A stretch of 64,000 bases of DNA from Utricularia gibba (Eukaryota > Streptophyta > Magnoliopsida > Lamiales > Lentibulariaceae): positions 1,984,001 to 2,048,000 of the forward strand of contig CM007992.1 in NCBI GenBank assembly GCA_002189035.1, read 5' to 3'. The first letter of the stretch is position 1; each line of letters opens with the position of its first letter. The position numbers and the translations under genes are program-made. The notes below the pieces were generated by a model that was not told where the DNA came from, made no database searches, and worked only from the letters and a program-made list of their open reading frames with translations. Below are positions 9,252 through 19,510 of this stretch, in pieces.

Positions 9252-10868
9252 CTACTCTGGATTGGCTCGGTATGCTAGTCGGTTTGGGAGTTGTGCTCCA
9301 GGGACAAGGTCAATTTGATGCTCAATCCCTCTAAGGGGAGGTAAGCCTTGAAGTTCTTCTGGAAAAACATCTTCATATACCTGTAAGAGAGACACAACAC
9401 AAGATGGAATGGATGAAGCATGGTTAGGTGAAGTAGGAACTTCATCCTTATACATGAGTAGAATGAATGGTTGCCTAGCATGAAGTAAGTGTCTAATCTC
9501 ACTTGGCCTTGCTAATAGACTTTCATTCTTTCTCTCAATTCCTAAAACTCTAATGTTTTCACTCTCTGTTTTGTGCTCATTTTCATCCTTTTTTCCACTC
9601 AATTCCTTGCCATCTCTTCTTTTTTCTCCACTTTTTCGCATCTTTTTTTCACTCATTTTCACTCCACTCATATCTTCTCCCTTAGGAACGACCACCTTGT
9701 GCTTTCCATTATCAGTATGAAGGGCTCTAGCATCACTCAGAATTCTGACTTGATCTTCATGTGCCTCCTTTGGAGATAATGGAGCAAGTGTGATGGAGCG
9801 TCCATTATAATTGAAGGAATATTTGTTCTTGAAACCATCATGAAATGCTCTTCTATCATATTCCCAAGGTCTCCCATGAAGAATATGGCTTGCATGCATA
9901 GGAACAACATCACATAGGACTTTATCTTCATATCTCCCTATGGAAAACGTCACAAGCACTTGTTTGGTAACCTTTACCTCACTTCCTTCATTGAACCACT
10001 GCAGATTGTAAGGCTTAGGATGCCTCACGGTTGGTAGTCCCAATTTCTCCACCAAGATGTTGCTGGCAACATTGGTGCAACTACCTCCATCAATAATCAG
10101 GCTGCAAACTTTCCCATTAACAAAGCATCGGGTTTGAAACAAGTTCTCCCTTTGCTCATCATTATCCTTCACTCCAATGTTAAGCGTCCTTCGAGTGACT
10201 AATACTTCTCCAGAAACAGGCAATTCATCCTCATCACTCACTTCAGCTTCTGTCTCCACTAGATCATCATCATCTTCACTAACAACTTCGCCATTGCCCC
10301 TAATCACCATTGCTCGTTTATTTGGGCATTCAGAAGCAATATGTCCAAGCCCCAAGCATTTGAAACATTTTATGTTTCTGGTAGTTCCCTTTGGAGGTGT
10401 TGTTCGCTCCCCTTTCTTGGAACTTGATGGGATGTCGAATTTGAAGTTTTCCATGGATGACTTCCCTTTATTTCTCCCCATCATCTCATTGGTGCCCCCA
10501 AATTTCGAACCAGAAGTCCTCTTGTTGAAATCTCTTGCGAAACTCTTGCTAGATAGTTGTTTCTCAACCTTTGTGGCCATATGAATCATGTCCTCCATCT
10601 CAATGTAGTGATGAAGCTCCACAATATTTGCAATCTCCTTATTCATCCCATGAAGAAACCTAGCCATAGTTGCTTCTCTATCTTCATGAACATGAGCTCT
10701 AATCATTAAAATCTCCATTTCCTGCCAATATTCCTCCACTGGCCTTGATGTTGTTAACATCCTTTCCAATTCTTCCTCCGTCTCTTCTACCTCCCTGATC
10801 TCGAAATCTTCTTGTATCCCCATGCACAAAATCATTTTCACTATGTTCAATGTAGTTATCTTCTTCAT
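9252..10868 (-). pseudogene. Gy2 gag C-terminal part, zinc knuckle and protease
   Basis: 538 codons. Residues 40-110 match the gag stretch seen in Gy1 (HHYIEMEDMIHMATKVEKQL). One CCHC knuckle (CFKCLGLGHIASEC) lies at about 168-181. An acidic linker follows, then a retropepsin-like domain (VCSLIIDGGSCTNVAS near 255-269, HILHGRPWEYDRR further on). The end enters RT (PNRLAYRANPE) and stops at TAG near 9252. The protease signature is DGG, which I regard as usual for this gypsy group. The central gag segment present in Gy1 is missing, so the gag is internally deleted. Possibly translatable but not a complete polyprotein. Confidence 0.85.
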
Positions 10869-10911
10869 CAGTATTCAGGGTTCGATCTCTTCTTCCAACA
10901 GTCCTTGCACT

Positions 10912-11163
10912 TCATTGATCACTTAAGTCATGTTCAGTGTTGATGCGTTGATGCAATTGACTACCTCGACCCCTTCCAGCAGCATAATTATCTTGTCTTC
11001 GTGCTCTTGCAACATTTTGCAAAGAATTTTCGTGTTCATCAAGCCTGACATTTATGTTTTCCAGAATGCAATGCAATCTAGTGAACTCCTGTTGCATAGC
11101 TTTCAAAGTGAACCTCTCATCCGGTGAGTAATCCTTTTCATGCTCACTTCTGGAATTTGACAT
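10912..11163 (-). pseudogene. Gy2 gag N-terminus
   Basis: Starts MSNSRSEHEKDYSPDERF and continues FTLKAMQQEFTRLHCILENI with a coiled-coil-like heptad feel (LDEHENSLQNV). Gy1 has the matching start at 29218 (MSSSNNPAEES ... LEEHDESLKNI), which supports this ATG over the in-frame one at 11184. A stop and a frame change separate it from the rest of gag at 10868. Confidence 0.75.
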
Positions 11164-11184
11164 CCTAAATACAGGATTTACCAC

Positions 11185-11930
11185 TCAATCCTCAAGCTTC
11201 AAGTCCTTGATGCACTCTTTAATGTCATCATGCTTGTTCTCATGGCATCTAACGAATTAATCACTTCCAGATTGGTATTGATTATAGTGTAATGATGGAG
11301 TTAGGTGAGGGTGGCAGTATTAATAGTCTCAAGATGGAGACAAAGGGAAGTGTTTAAATTAAATTGGTTGCTTGTTGGAATAGATAAATAGGAAGGATGG
11401 ACAACAAGGTAAGAACAGATGAAATCAGAGAATAGAGCACTACACACGAAATGTGTTGCTTGCTAAACTATAGAAATACAGGAATGGGCAATCAACAAAG
11501 AGAATAGTCAAATGGAAAGGTGGGGACACGTGAATGACAGGGGATGGGAATTGAAGATAAGAAAAACAACAATAAAGTGGTTGCTTGGTGGAATGGGAAA
11601 AGTAGAGAGGTGGGCCACAATTTAAATATATATAATAATGGATGATAGTGATGGGTAATGGATATTCACCTTCACACTCCTTATCCTCTTACACACTTGA
11701 AAATGATATTCAATGTGTTCTTGCTATTCAAATTGACACTCAATTTCGAGCTCTTCTTCAATCAACTTCCTGTGAACCCCCCCTTTTTTTTTGTGCTAAA
11801 GCGAAAAGTAATAATGACTTGGCTTGAACGTTTTTTTTTTTTTTTTTTTTTTTGAATAGGCAGGAATAGAAGAACTCAAACAAGAACTGGATAATAATAA
11901 GGATAAGGAACCCAAAGCTCTGATACCAAA
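11185..11930 (-). other. Gy2 leader: untranslated region and primer-binding site
   Basis: On the minus strand the LTR is followed by a 2-base gap and TGGTATCAGAGC (11928-11917), complementary to the 3' end of initiator tRNA-Met. The leader then runs to gag. It holds a pure T-run of 23 (11831-11853; poly-A on the minus strand). I see no gene in it. Confidence 0.8.
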
Positions 11931-12535
11931 TGATGTGACCCTCTAATCTAAATAGATTAGCAACCCACGAACAAGAGATGATTTTGAAGCTTAGAAAGTA
12001 TCCCACCGAAGTCTACCCTCAAGAGAATGAATCTCTTGTAACCAGACTTCGAAACAAAGAAAATTAGGACCCACACTTCAGAAAAGAGAAGGGATTGGAA
12101 GTGATAATCCTAGGACGCCACAAGCTCAAAGCTTGATAAGTCAAGAGTGTACAAGCACTCAAAGAAGAGGAGAATCCTCACAACATGCATGAAAATGACT
12201 AAAAGGTCCTGAAATAGTACATCTCTAGAGTATTTATACTCTAGAATTGGGCTCTAACATTACATAGGCCAAACTAAATAAAATAGAAAAGTCTAACAAT
12301 CCCAATGCTCTAAGTTAAGTCCATCTTCAAGTAGTTGAGCTCTTTTGATGGAATGTCTTCAAGCCCATGTTTGATTCCAATGGTATTGAGTAGACCCTTA
12401 AGTGTATCTTCAACTATCTTTGTCTTGCTCCTAGTCATTGGTACTGGTGGAATCATCTTTCTTTCTAATTTGTTCACTTGAACAAACTTCTCATCATTCT
12501 TCAAATATACTTCATTATCTTCCTGGGGCTCATCA
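11931..12535 (-). repeat. Gy2 5' LTR (605 bp)
   Basis: Plus-strand ends are TGATGTGACC and GGGGCTCATCA, giving the terminal inverted repeat TGATG/CATCA. Length and ends agree with the solo copy at 53542-54146. The minus frame through its first ~230 bp (12535 down to about 12310) is open and reads like a gypsy pol C-terminus (PMTRSKTK, DTLKGLLNTIGIKHGLEDI). In a full element the polyprotein would end inside the 3' LTR. Confidence 0.88.
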
Positions 12536-13944
12536 AAGCTGCTCTCCTCACCAAAATGCAGAATATGAAGATTCGAGCCAAAGTTATGTGCACTAGAGAC
12601 AGAAAGAAAAATCCTCGACATTATTCAAGAAAAGCTCCATCAGCTGTATCCTGAATATCCTGTTTCACCAGAGCCAACATTTAGAGAGTTCATGATTCAG
12701 TTGCAATCTATAGAAAAGAGATTGGAACTAAGAGATGGTTATGAAGTTGATAAAACTTATGTTGAAGCTGCTCTCCTCACCAAAATGCAGCATATGAAGA
12801 TAAACTCAGGCGCAATTAACAATGTCAAGGATGTCAAGTCAACAGCCATCAAACAATCAAGAAACGTCAATCTCAACATCAACGATGGGTAATCAGAAGT
12901 GCAAGCATTGTGATAAATCCAACCACAAGAGTGAAGATTGTTGGACTTTAAGCACAAATGCTTGCATGCATTGCAACAAACAGAATCACCGGAGTGAGTT
13001 TTAATGGTGCAAACCTGATGCTTTGTGCACGAAATGCAATCAAACAGGCCATCTTGACAAGGTATGTGGAATGTGAAATGTACTCAAAGTTGAGCATAAC
13101 AAGAAAGCTAATTCCAGGGATGAGAAATCACATGCATCCTTTACCTACTTTGAAGATGAGCCAGAAATATCTTTTGAAGATCCTTTTGAGTATGAGTGTT
13201 CTGTAATAACAATAGCGTCAGATTCTAAAGACTAGTGCTTGGACTCTGGCGCCTCCTATCATATATGCTGTGATACAAGGTCATTTCTTCAGCTTGGAAA
13301 GATTGGGAAGGAGGTAAGCACGTGCACTGGTGAAAATATTGGCATTGTGGGCAAAGGAAGCATTTTACTCTTACTAAAAGATGGAATTGTTCAAGTTGAT
13401 GATATTTATTATTCACCAAACCTCAAACAGAACCTGTTGAGCTTTAGCCAATTGAGCAGGCAAGGTTTTGATATTGAACTGATGAAGGATGCTGGTGGTA
13501 TAACCACTAAAGTTAAGGATGCTGATCCAAAATCGAAGATTGAATTCCATGCGGTGCTGACTACCTACAACCTCTACCAAATCATGGTTAGTGATCATAA
13601 AAACTGTATTTTCTCATTTCAGGATAACAGCAACCTTTGGCACAAACGTTTTGGGCACTATAACTTCAAAAATCTGAAAATATTGCAGAAGAATAAGGAT
13701 GTTCTGGAATTGAAAGACATCAAGTTTGCTGATGCCATATGTCAAGTGTGCCATCAAGGTACACAGTGTAGAAAGCCATTTTATTCCAGTGATTCAACAC
13801 CAAAGGAGAAATTAGAGCTTGTGCATATAGATGTTTGTGGACCATTTAAGGAATGTTCATTGGGGGGGAGTAGATATTTTGTTACATTCATTGATGATTA
13901 TTCACGTTATTGTAGGGTCTACTTCCTTAAAAGCAAGTCGCAAG
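12536..13944 (+). pseudogene. Co2 (copy 2) gag-PR-INT part
   Basis: Gag late region with the zinc knuckles, damaged: after CMHCNKQNHRSEF the frame stops. A +1 change before the knuckles (AATCAAGAAACG) is shared with Co10. The first ~35 bp (12536-12570) repeat gag that recurs at about 12766-12800, a partial tandem duplication cut by the Gy2 LTR. Protease and integrase are open from 13239 (DSGASYHIC, WHKRFGHYNF, CQVCHQGTQ, DVCGPF) until the solo LTR at 13945, whose first bases add a short tail to the frame. Confidence 0.9.
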
Positions 13945-14267
13945 TGTTGGAGATCAGCCTCAATCCAAACCTTGAAGGTGATTGGAAGAACTAAACATGT
14001 GTCATAATGTCATATTTCAGATAAAAAAGGTATTGGGTTCGAGCATGGAATTGTTGGATTTGAGTTGTTGGGCTTTTTGTGTGTTTTCAATGATTGTGGC
14101 CCACTGTTGGGTAACCTAGGTATTGGGTATATATAAACCCTACTAGGAATGCGTGTCATTAGGTTTTCGGTCATTATTATTGTTCATGAGTCGTTTTTCA
14201 TCCAAGGTGATCTCATAATCATTACCTTTTTGTTACTTCCCAAGACTCTATTTTTCTTGCAACAACA
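13945..14267 (+). repeat. Solo LTR (323 bp, A' type), TSD GCAAG
   Basis: Complete LTR with GCAAG immediately before (13940-13944) and after (14268-14272), in the integrase of Co2. The equivalent site in the other duplicate holds the 3' LTR of Co1 with element sequence attached. A solo LTR with TSD is the usual product of recombination between an element's two LTRs. Confidence 0.96.
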
Positions 14268-15471
14268 GCAAGTTCCTCATATCTTCCGAAAATTCAAAGT
14301 GATAACTGAGAATCAGAGTGGATGCTCCTTAAAGATGATTCGATCAGACAATAGAGGTGAATTCTAAAATAATAGCATGAGAATGTTCTGTGAAAATGTG
14401 GGAATCATGCATCAATTCACCGTTCCATATTCTCCACAACAGAATGATATATGTGAAAGGAGAAACACAACAATCCTTTATATGTCAAGATGCCTATTGT
14501 TTGAGAAAGGTCTTCTTGTAAATTTTTGGGCTGAAGCGGTATCTACATCTATATATCTATTGAACATGCTTCCATCCAGGGCGATCATGAAAAATGTCAT
14601 GGTTATATTAAAAAGGTTGATCATCTCAGAATCTTTGGTAGTCTATATTTTACTCATATACCAGACAAAAATCAAGGGAAACTTGATATGAAATCTGTAT
14701 CTGGTGTATTTGTTGATTATAGCAACACTACCAAGGGATATAAAGTTTATATACGTGACCAGAAGAAATTTATCTTCAGCCATGATGTCTCTTTTGATGA
14801 AGGTGCAAGGTATACTTGAATTGATAATTGCATTTCTCTGAATGATGCAGAAGCTCTTAAAATCTATTATTGATTTCGGATTGTTCTATCCTTATGAAGG
14901 TGAAAAACCAGTCTTGAAACTTCGAGCCTACTCAGATAGTGATTATGGTATGACTGAAGATAACAAGAGTACATCTGGTGCACTCTTCTTCTTAAATAAG
15001 AGTCCTGTAATCTGGTTTTTGAAGAAACAAAAGGTGGTAGCACAATCAACAGCTGAAGCAGAATACATCTCAGCAGCACATGCTTCGAACTATTGTGTTT
15101 GGTTGAGCCAGATGCTAAACGAACTTGGATTCATACAAAAGGAAGCTACACATCTGCCTATGGATAATCGAGTTGCAATCTCCATTGCCAAGGATCCGAC
15201 GAACTTCAGCAAAGCCAAGCAAATAAGAATCAGGTATCATGTCATAAGGAATTACATCAAGGAAAAGAAGATTAAAGTGCAGTATGTTGAGAGTGGGAAT
15301 CAGCTTGCTGATGGGCTCACCAAAGGTTTGAATAGAGTTCAGTTTGAGTTAGCAAGGAAGAACATGAATCTCATGAGTATGGAAGATTTTCTCAAGTTGG
15401 GAGATCTCTGTCTGGGCGGAGTGTTGGAGATCAGCCTCAATCCGAAGGTTGAAGGTGATTGGAAGCATTAA
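14268..15471 (+). pseudogene. Co2 (copy 2) integrase / RNase H remnant
   Basis: Same structure and lesions as the copy at 2256-3459: TAA after GEF, the 16-bp integrase deletion and the jump into RNase H. Only scattered substitutions separate them. The open RNase H stretch is 14842-15471 and ends in the LTR. Confidence 0.9.
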
Positions 15472-15707
15472 TCTTGTGTCATAATGTCATGTTTCAGATA
15501 AAAAAGGTGTTGGATCGAGCATGGAACTGTTGGGTTCGAGTTGCTGGACTTTTTGTTTGTTTTCAATGATTGTGGCCCACTGTTGGTTAACTTCAGTATT
15601 GGGTATATATAAACCCTACTAGGAATGCGTGTCAACTAGGTTTTCGGTCATTCTTATTGTTCATGAGTCGTTTTTCATCCGGAAACTTTATCTTTCTTGC
15701 ATCAACA
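15422..15707 (+). repeat. 3' LTR of Co2 copy 2 (286 bp)
   Basis: Appears identical to 3410-3695, including the ~36-bp internal loss. Right flank GTTTG. Confidence 0.9.
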
Positions 15708-16095
15708 GTTTGGTGTTCGAAAATCGATTAAGAGTCCTTCAAATCCTCTTGTTTCAGCTTTAATTGCTCCTATTAAGAAATAGGTGCCTTGTTAGTCGTT
15801 TTCCAAACACGGTTTCCCCCATTGATGTATATGAAATACTCAATATTCTTTATCTATCTGCAATGTGAACATCTGTTAGAAAATGTTGAGGGGTTGTGGA
15901 CCCACACTCTTAGTAACATGGTTTTAATTATGGGATTCATGGCTAATTATGTCAGATATATCTGCGGCATCTTTGAAAGTAAGCCAAACACAAAAGATGA
16001 GGGAAACATGTTTATACATCATTTGGTGCGGGTTTGTAGGTGGTGGTTGGAAAATATCTCTTATGATCACTACAGATGAACTTGGACAATACATG
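15708..16095. other. Unassigned spacer (copy 2)
   Basis: Duplicate of 3696-4083 with the same 96-codon open frame (15789-16079). No recognised product. Confidence 0.4.
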
Positions 16096-16665
16096 TGATG
16101 TGACTCTCTAATCTAAAGAGTTCAGAAACCCACGAATAATAGGTAATTTTGAAGCTTAGAAAGGAACCCATCCAAGTCTACCATCAAAAGAATGAATTAG
16201 GAGACAAACTTCAGAAGGAGAATGAATTGGAATTAATAGTCCTAGGAAACCACAAGCTCAAAGTTTGATAAATCAAGAGCAAATACGTAAATGAAATAAA
16301 CTAAAGGTCCTCAAGGAGTAAATCTCTAGAGTTCTTCTACTCTATAAGTGGTATCTAACATTTCTGAGCCCAAACTACATAAAAAGGAACACCTAACAAG
16401 TGCTAAGCACACATCAAAGTCGAGAACATGTTTTGAGCTCTAAGATAGATTCAAGCTAAAGTAGTTGGACTCATTTAATGGTAAGTGTTCAAGCTCAAGT
16501 TTGCTTTCAATAGTGTTGAGTAGACTGTTGAGTGTATCTTCAGTCATCTTGCTCTTACTCCATGTCATTAGTTCTAGTGAAATGATCTTACGCTCCAAAT
16601 TGCTCACTTCTGCAACATTCTAATCAATGCTTAAATACTCTTCATCATCTTCTTAGGGCTCATCA
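16096..16665 (-). repeat. Gy1 3' LTR, copy 2 (570 bp)
   Basis: Duplicate of 4084-4653. With 16653-16873 and 24435-29370 it belongs to the same minus-strand gypsy element, split by Co3. Confidence 0.85.
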
Positions 16666-16873
16666 TCTCCCCCTTCTTTAGGTAGATTCGTCCCTGAATC
16701 TATTTCGAAAAGGGACAAATTAGCAACATTGAAAGTTGAATGAACAGAATACTCACGTGGCAAAAGTATCTTGTATGCATTATTATTCAGGTGCTCAACA
16801 ACTAGAAAAGAGCCATGTCCACGAGGAAGAAGTTTTGACTTTATCTTGGTGGAATACCTCTCCTTCCTAAGAT
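16653..16873 (-). pseudogene. Gy1 integrase C-terminal tail, copy 2
   Basis: Same as 4641-4861. The upstream flank AAGAT (16869-16873) is repeated at 24435-24439. Across the Co3 insertion the integrase frame is continuous (EWVWLY on one side, LRKERY on the other), which confirms that the two pieces are one gene. Confidence 0.92.
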
Positions 16874-17061
16874 TGTTGGAGATCAGCCTCAATCCAAAGC
16901 TTGAAGGTGATTGGAAGAACTAAACTTGTGTCATAATGTCATATTTCAGATAAAAAAAGGTGTTGGGTTCGAGCATGAAAGTGTTGGATTCGAGTTGTTA
17001 GGCTTTTTGTGTGTTTTCAATGATTGTAGCCCACTGTTGGGTAACCTAGATATTGGGTATA
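16874..17061 (+). repeat. Truncated 5' LTR of Co3 copy 2 (188 bp)
   Basis: Same truncation as 4862-5049, joined to mid-gag at ATGTTAGACAATG. Pairs with the complete LTR at 24110. Confidence 0.92.
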
Positions 17062-19070
17062 ATGTTAGACAATGAAACCATACAAGTCTATTATGAACGT
17101 ACTGCGAAGCTTGTGAAGGAGATTTGAGGATTGGGGGAAAAACTTGAGAATCAAAAGGTGATTAGCAAGGCAATCATGAGCCTACCTGCAAGATTCGAGC
17201 CAAAGTTATGTGCACTTGAGACAGAAAGAAAAATCCTTGACATTATTGAAGGAAAGCTCCATCAGCTGTATCCTGAATATCCTGTTTCACCAGGACCAAC
17301 ATTTAGAGAGTTCATGATTCAGTTGCAATCTATAGAAAAGAGATTGAAACTAAGAGATGGTTATGAAGTTGATAAAACTTATGGTGAAGCTGCTCTCCTC
17401 ACCAAAATGCAGAATATGAATATAACCTCAGGTGCAATTAACAATGTCAAGGATGTCAAGACAACAGCCATCAAACAATCACCAACGTCAATCCAAACAT
17501 CAACGATGGGCAATCAGAAGTGCAGGCATTGTGACAAATCCAACCATAAGAGTGAAGATTGTGGGACTTTAAGCACAAATGGTTTTGACATTGAGCTGAT
17601 GAAGGATGTTGGTGGTATAACCACTAAAGTTAAGGTTGCTGATCCAAAAACGAAGATTGAATTCCATGCTGTGTTGACCACCTACAACCTCTACCAAATC
17701 ATGGTCAGTGATTATAAAAGTTGTATTTTCTCATTTCAGGATCAAAGCAGCCTTTGGCACAAACGTTTTGGGACTATAGCTTCAACAATTTGAAAATATT
17801 GCAGAAGAATAACGAAGTACTGGAATTGAAAGACATCAAGTTGGTAATGCCATATGTGAAGTGTGCCATCAAGGTAAACAGTGTAGAAAGCCCTTTTATT
17901 CTAGTGATTCAGTAGCAAAGGAGAAATTAGAGCTTGTGCATACAGATGTTTGTGGACCATTTAAGGAATGTTCATTAGGGGGGAGTAGATATTTTGTTAC
18001 ATTCATTGATAATTATTCACGTTATTGTTGGGTTTACTTTCTTAAAAGCAAGTCAGAAGTTCATCATATCTTTCGAAAATTCAAAGTGATGATTGAGAAT
18101 CAGAGTGGATGCTCTTTGAAGATGATTAGATCAGACAATGGAGGTGAATTCTAAAATAATAGCATGAGAATGTTCTGTGAAAATGAGTGAATCATGCATC
18201 AATTCACCGTACCATATTCTCCACAACAGGTTGGTGTAAGTGAAAAGAGAAACAGAACAATCCTTGATATGTCAAGATGTATATTGTTTGAGAAAGATCT
18301 TCCTGTAAATTTCTGCGCTGAAGCGATATCTACATCTGTATATCTATTGAACTTGCTTCCCTCAAGGGCGATTAGTGGAAAAACCGCGCATGAAAAATGG
18401 CATGGTTATATTAAAAAGGTTGATCATCTCAGAATCTTTGGTACTTTGTGCTTTACTCATGTACCAGACCAAAAACGAGGAAAACTTGATAAGAAATCTT
18501 TATCTGGTGTATTTGTTGGTTATAGCAACACTAATAAGGGTTATAAAGTTTATTTACCTCAACAGAAGAAATTTATTTTCAGCCATGATGTCACTTTTGA
18601 TGAAGGTGCAAGGTATATTTTCATTGATGATTGTATTTCTCTGAATGATGCATAAGCTCATCAAAGTGATGGAAGGCATAGCACCCATGGGAAAGGAGAC
18701 CTCTGGACACGCATGCCTCAAAACTTCTCTTCCAGGAATTCAACAAACCAAGAAACTTCAGAACTCGTTCATGAAGATTCAAATCAAGTAAATGATCAGC
18801 ATTCAGATGAGAATTTTCCAGCTCCAGAGGAGGAGAAGGCCAATGATCTACATTCAGATGTGAATTTCGAAATCCAGGAAGAGGAGCAAGGCACGAATGC
18901 AGAAGACTCATCAACAGATGAATCTGATGGAGAGAAACCTGATACTGATGATGAAGATTATTACCCATCTGATCGTGATTGGCAAAGGAGGAAACGCAAA
19001 AACATCAGAGATTCAATGGATAATGAAGATAGTCATGTTACTGACATTAGACGAAGCAAAAGAAACAAGG
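17062..19070 (+). pseudogene. Co3 (copy 2) gag-PR-INT-linker remnant
   Basis: As in copy 1: one zinc knuckle, loss of the protease active site, frameshifts near 17770 and 17843, and TAA in the integrase near 18152. It has an additional TGA at about 18187 (GAGTGA where copy 1 has GAGGGA). The acidic linker frame (18713-19070) is interrupted by the Co4 LTR, whose first codons form its tail. Confidence 0.9.
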
Positions 19071-19392
19071 TGTTGGAGATCAGCCTCAATCCAAAGTTTG
19101 AAGGTGATTGGAAGCACTAATCTTGTGTCATAATGTTATATTTCAGATAAAAGGTGTTGAGTTCGAGCATGGAAGTGTTGAATTCGAGTTGTTGGGCTTT
19201 TTGTGTGTTTTCAATAATTGTGGTCCACTGTTGGGTAACCTAGGTATTGGGTATATATAAACCCTACTAGGAATGCGTGTCAATTAGGGTTTTGGTCATT
19301 CTTATTGTTCATGAGTCGTTTTTCATTCAAAGTGATCTCAGAAGCATTACCTTTTTGTTACTTCCCAAGACTCTCTTTTTCTTGCATCAACA
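19071..19392 (+). repeat. 5' LTR of Co4 (322 bp, C type)
   Basis: TGTTGGAGATCAG to TTGCATCAACA. It differs from the Co7 LTRs by one base that I can see (TGGTCC for TGGCCC). Confidence 0.95.
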
Positions 19393-19404
19393 TGGTATCA
19401 GAGC
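19393..19404 (+). promoter_or_regulatory. Primer-binding site of Co4
   Basis: TGGTATCAGAGC directly after the LTR, complementary to the 3' end of initiator tRNA-Met, the usual minus-strand primer of plant Copia elements. Confidence 0.9.
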
Positions 19405-19510
19405 AGTAAGGTTCTCAAACCTGTGCTCGTTTCAGTATTTTATTTACCGTTCAGCGTTTTTTACTTGGTGGATTACAAAATATCAACCCAAAGCTTTTCA
19501 AGCGGTGGCT

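Larger units (their letters stand above)
9180..12535 (-). mobile_element. Gy2: Ty3/Gypsy element, 5' part
   Basis: Minus-strand 5' LTR (12535-11931), primer site, leader, gag, protease and the first residues of RT. It is cut by Co5 at 9180, in the conserved stretch just before the RT core (KGFVRESMSPC). The LTR sits in gag of Co2 copy 2 (right flank AAGCT). The RT, RNase H and integrase parts are absent here. Gy3 at 39979 and 46782 carries the corresponding region of this or a closely related family. Confidence 0.88.
12536..15707 (+). mobile_element. Co2 (copy 2): old Ty1/Copia, B subfamily
   Basis: Second copy of the old element. It shows late gag, protease and integrase (12536-13944), a solo LTR of a younger element, then the same collapsed integrase/RNase H and 3' LTR as 2256-3695. 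Its 5' end is lost at the Gy2 LTR. Confidence 0.9.
13945..19070 (+). repeat. Segmental duplication, copy 2 (partner 1933-7062)
   Basis: Matches copy 1 at a constant 12,012-bp offset, including the solo LTR/3' LTR, Co2 remnant, spacer, Gy1 LTR and tail and the first part of Co3. It ends where Co4 is inserted. Confidence 0.92.

Noticed and set aside
11831-11853. Poly-T of 23 as the tail of a retroposed gene or SINE
   Set aside because: It lies within the Gy2 leader, with no gene-like sequence or TSD around it.
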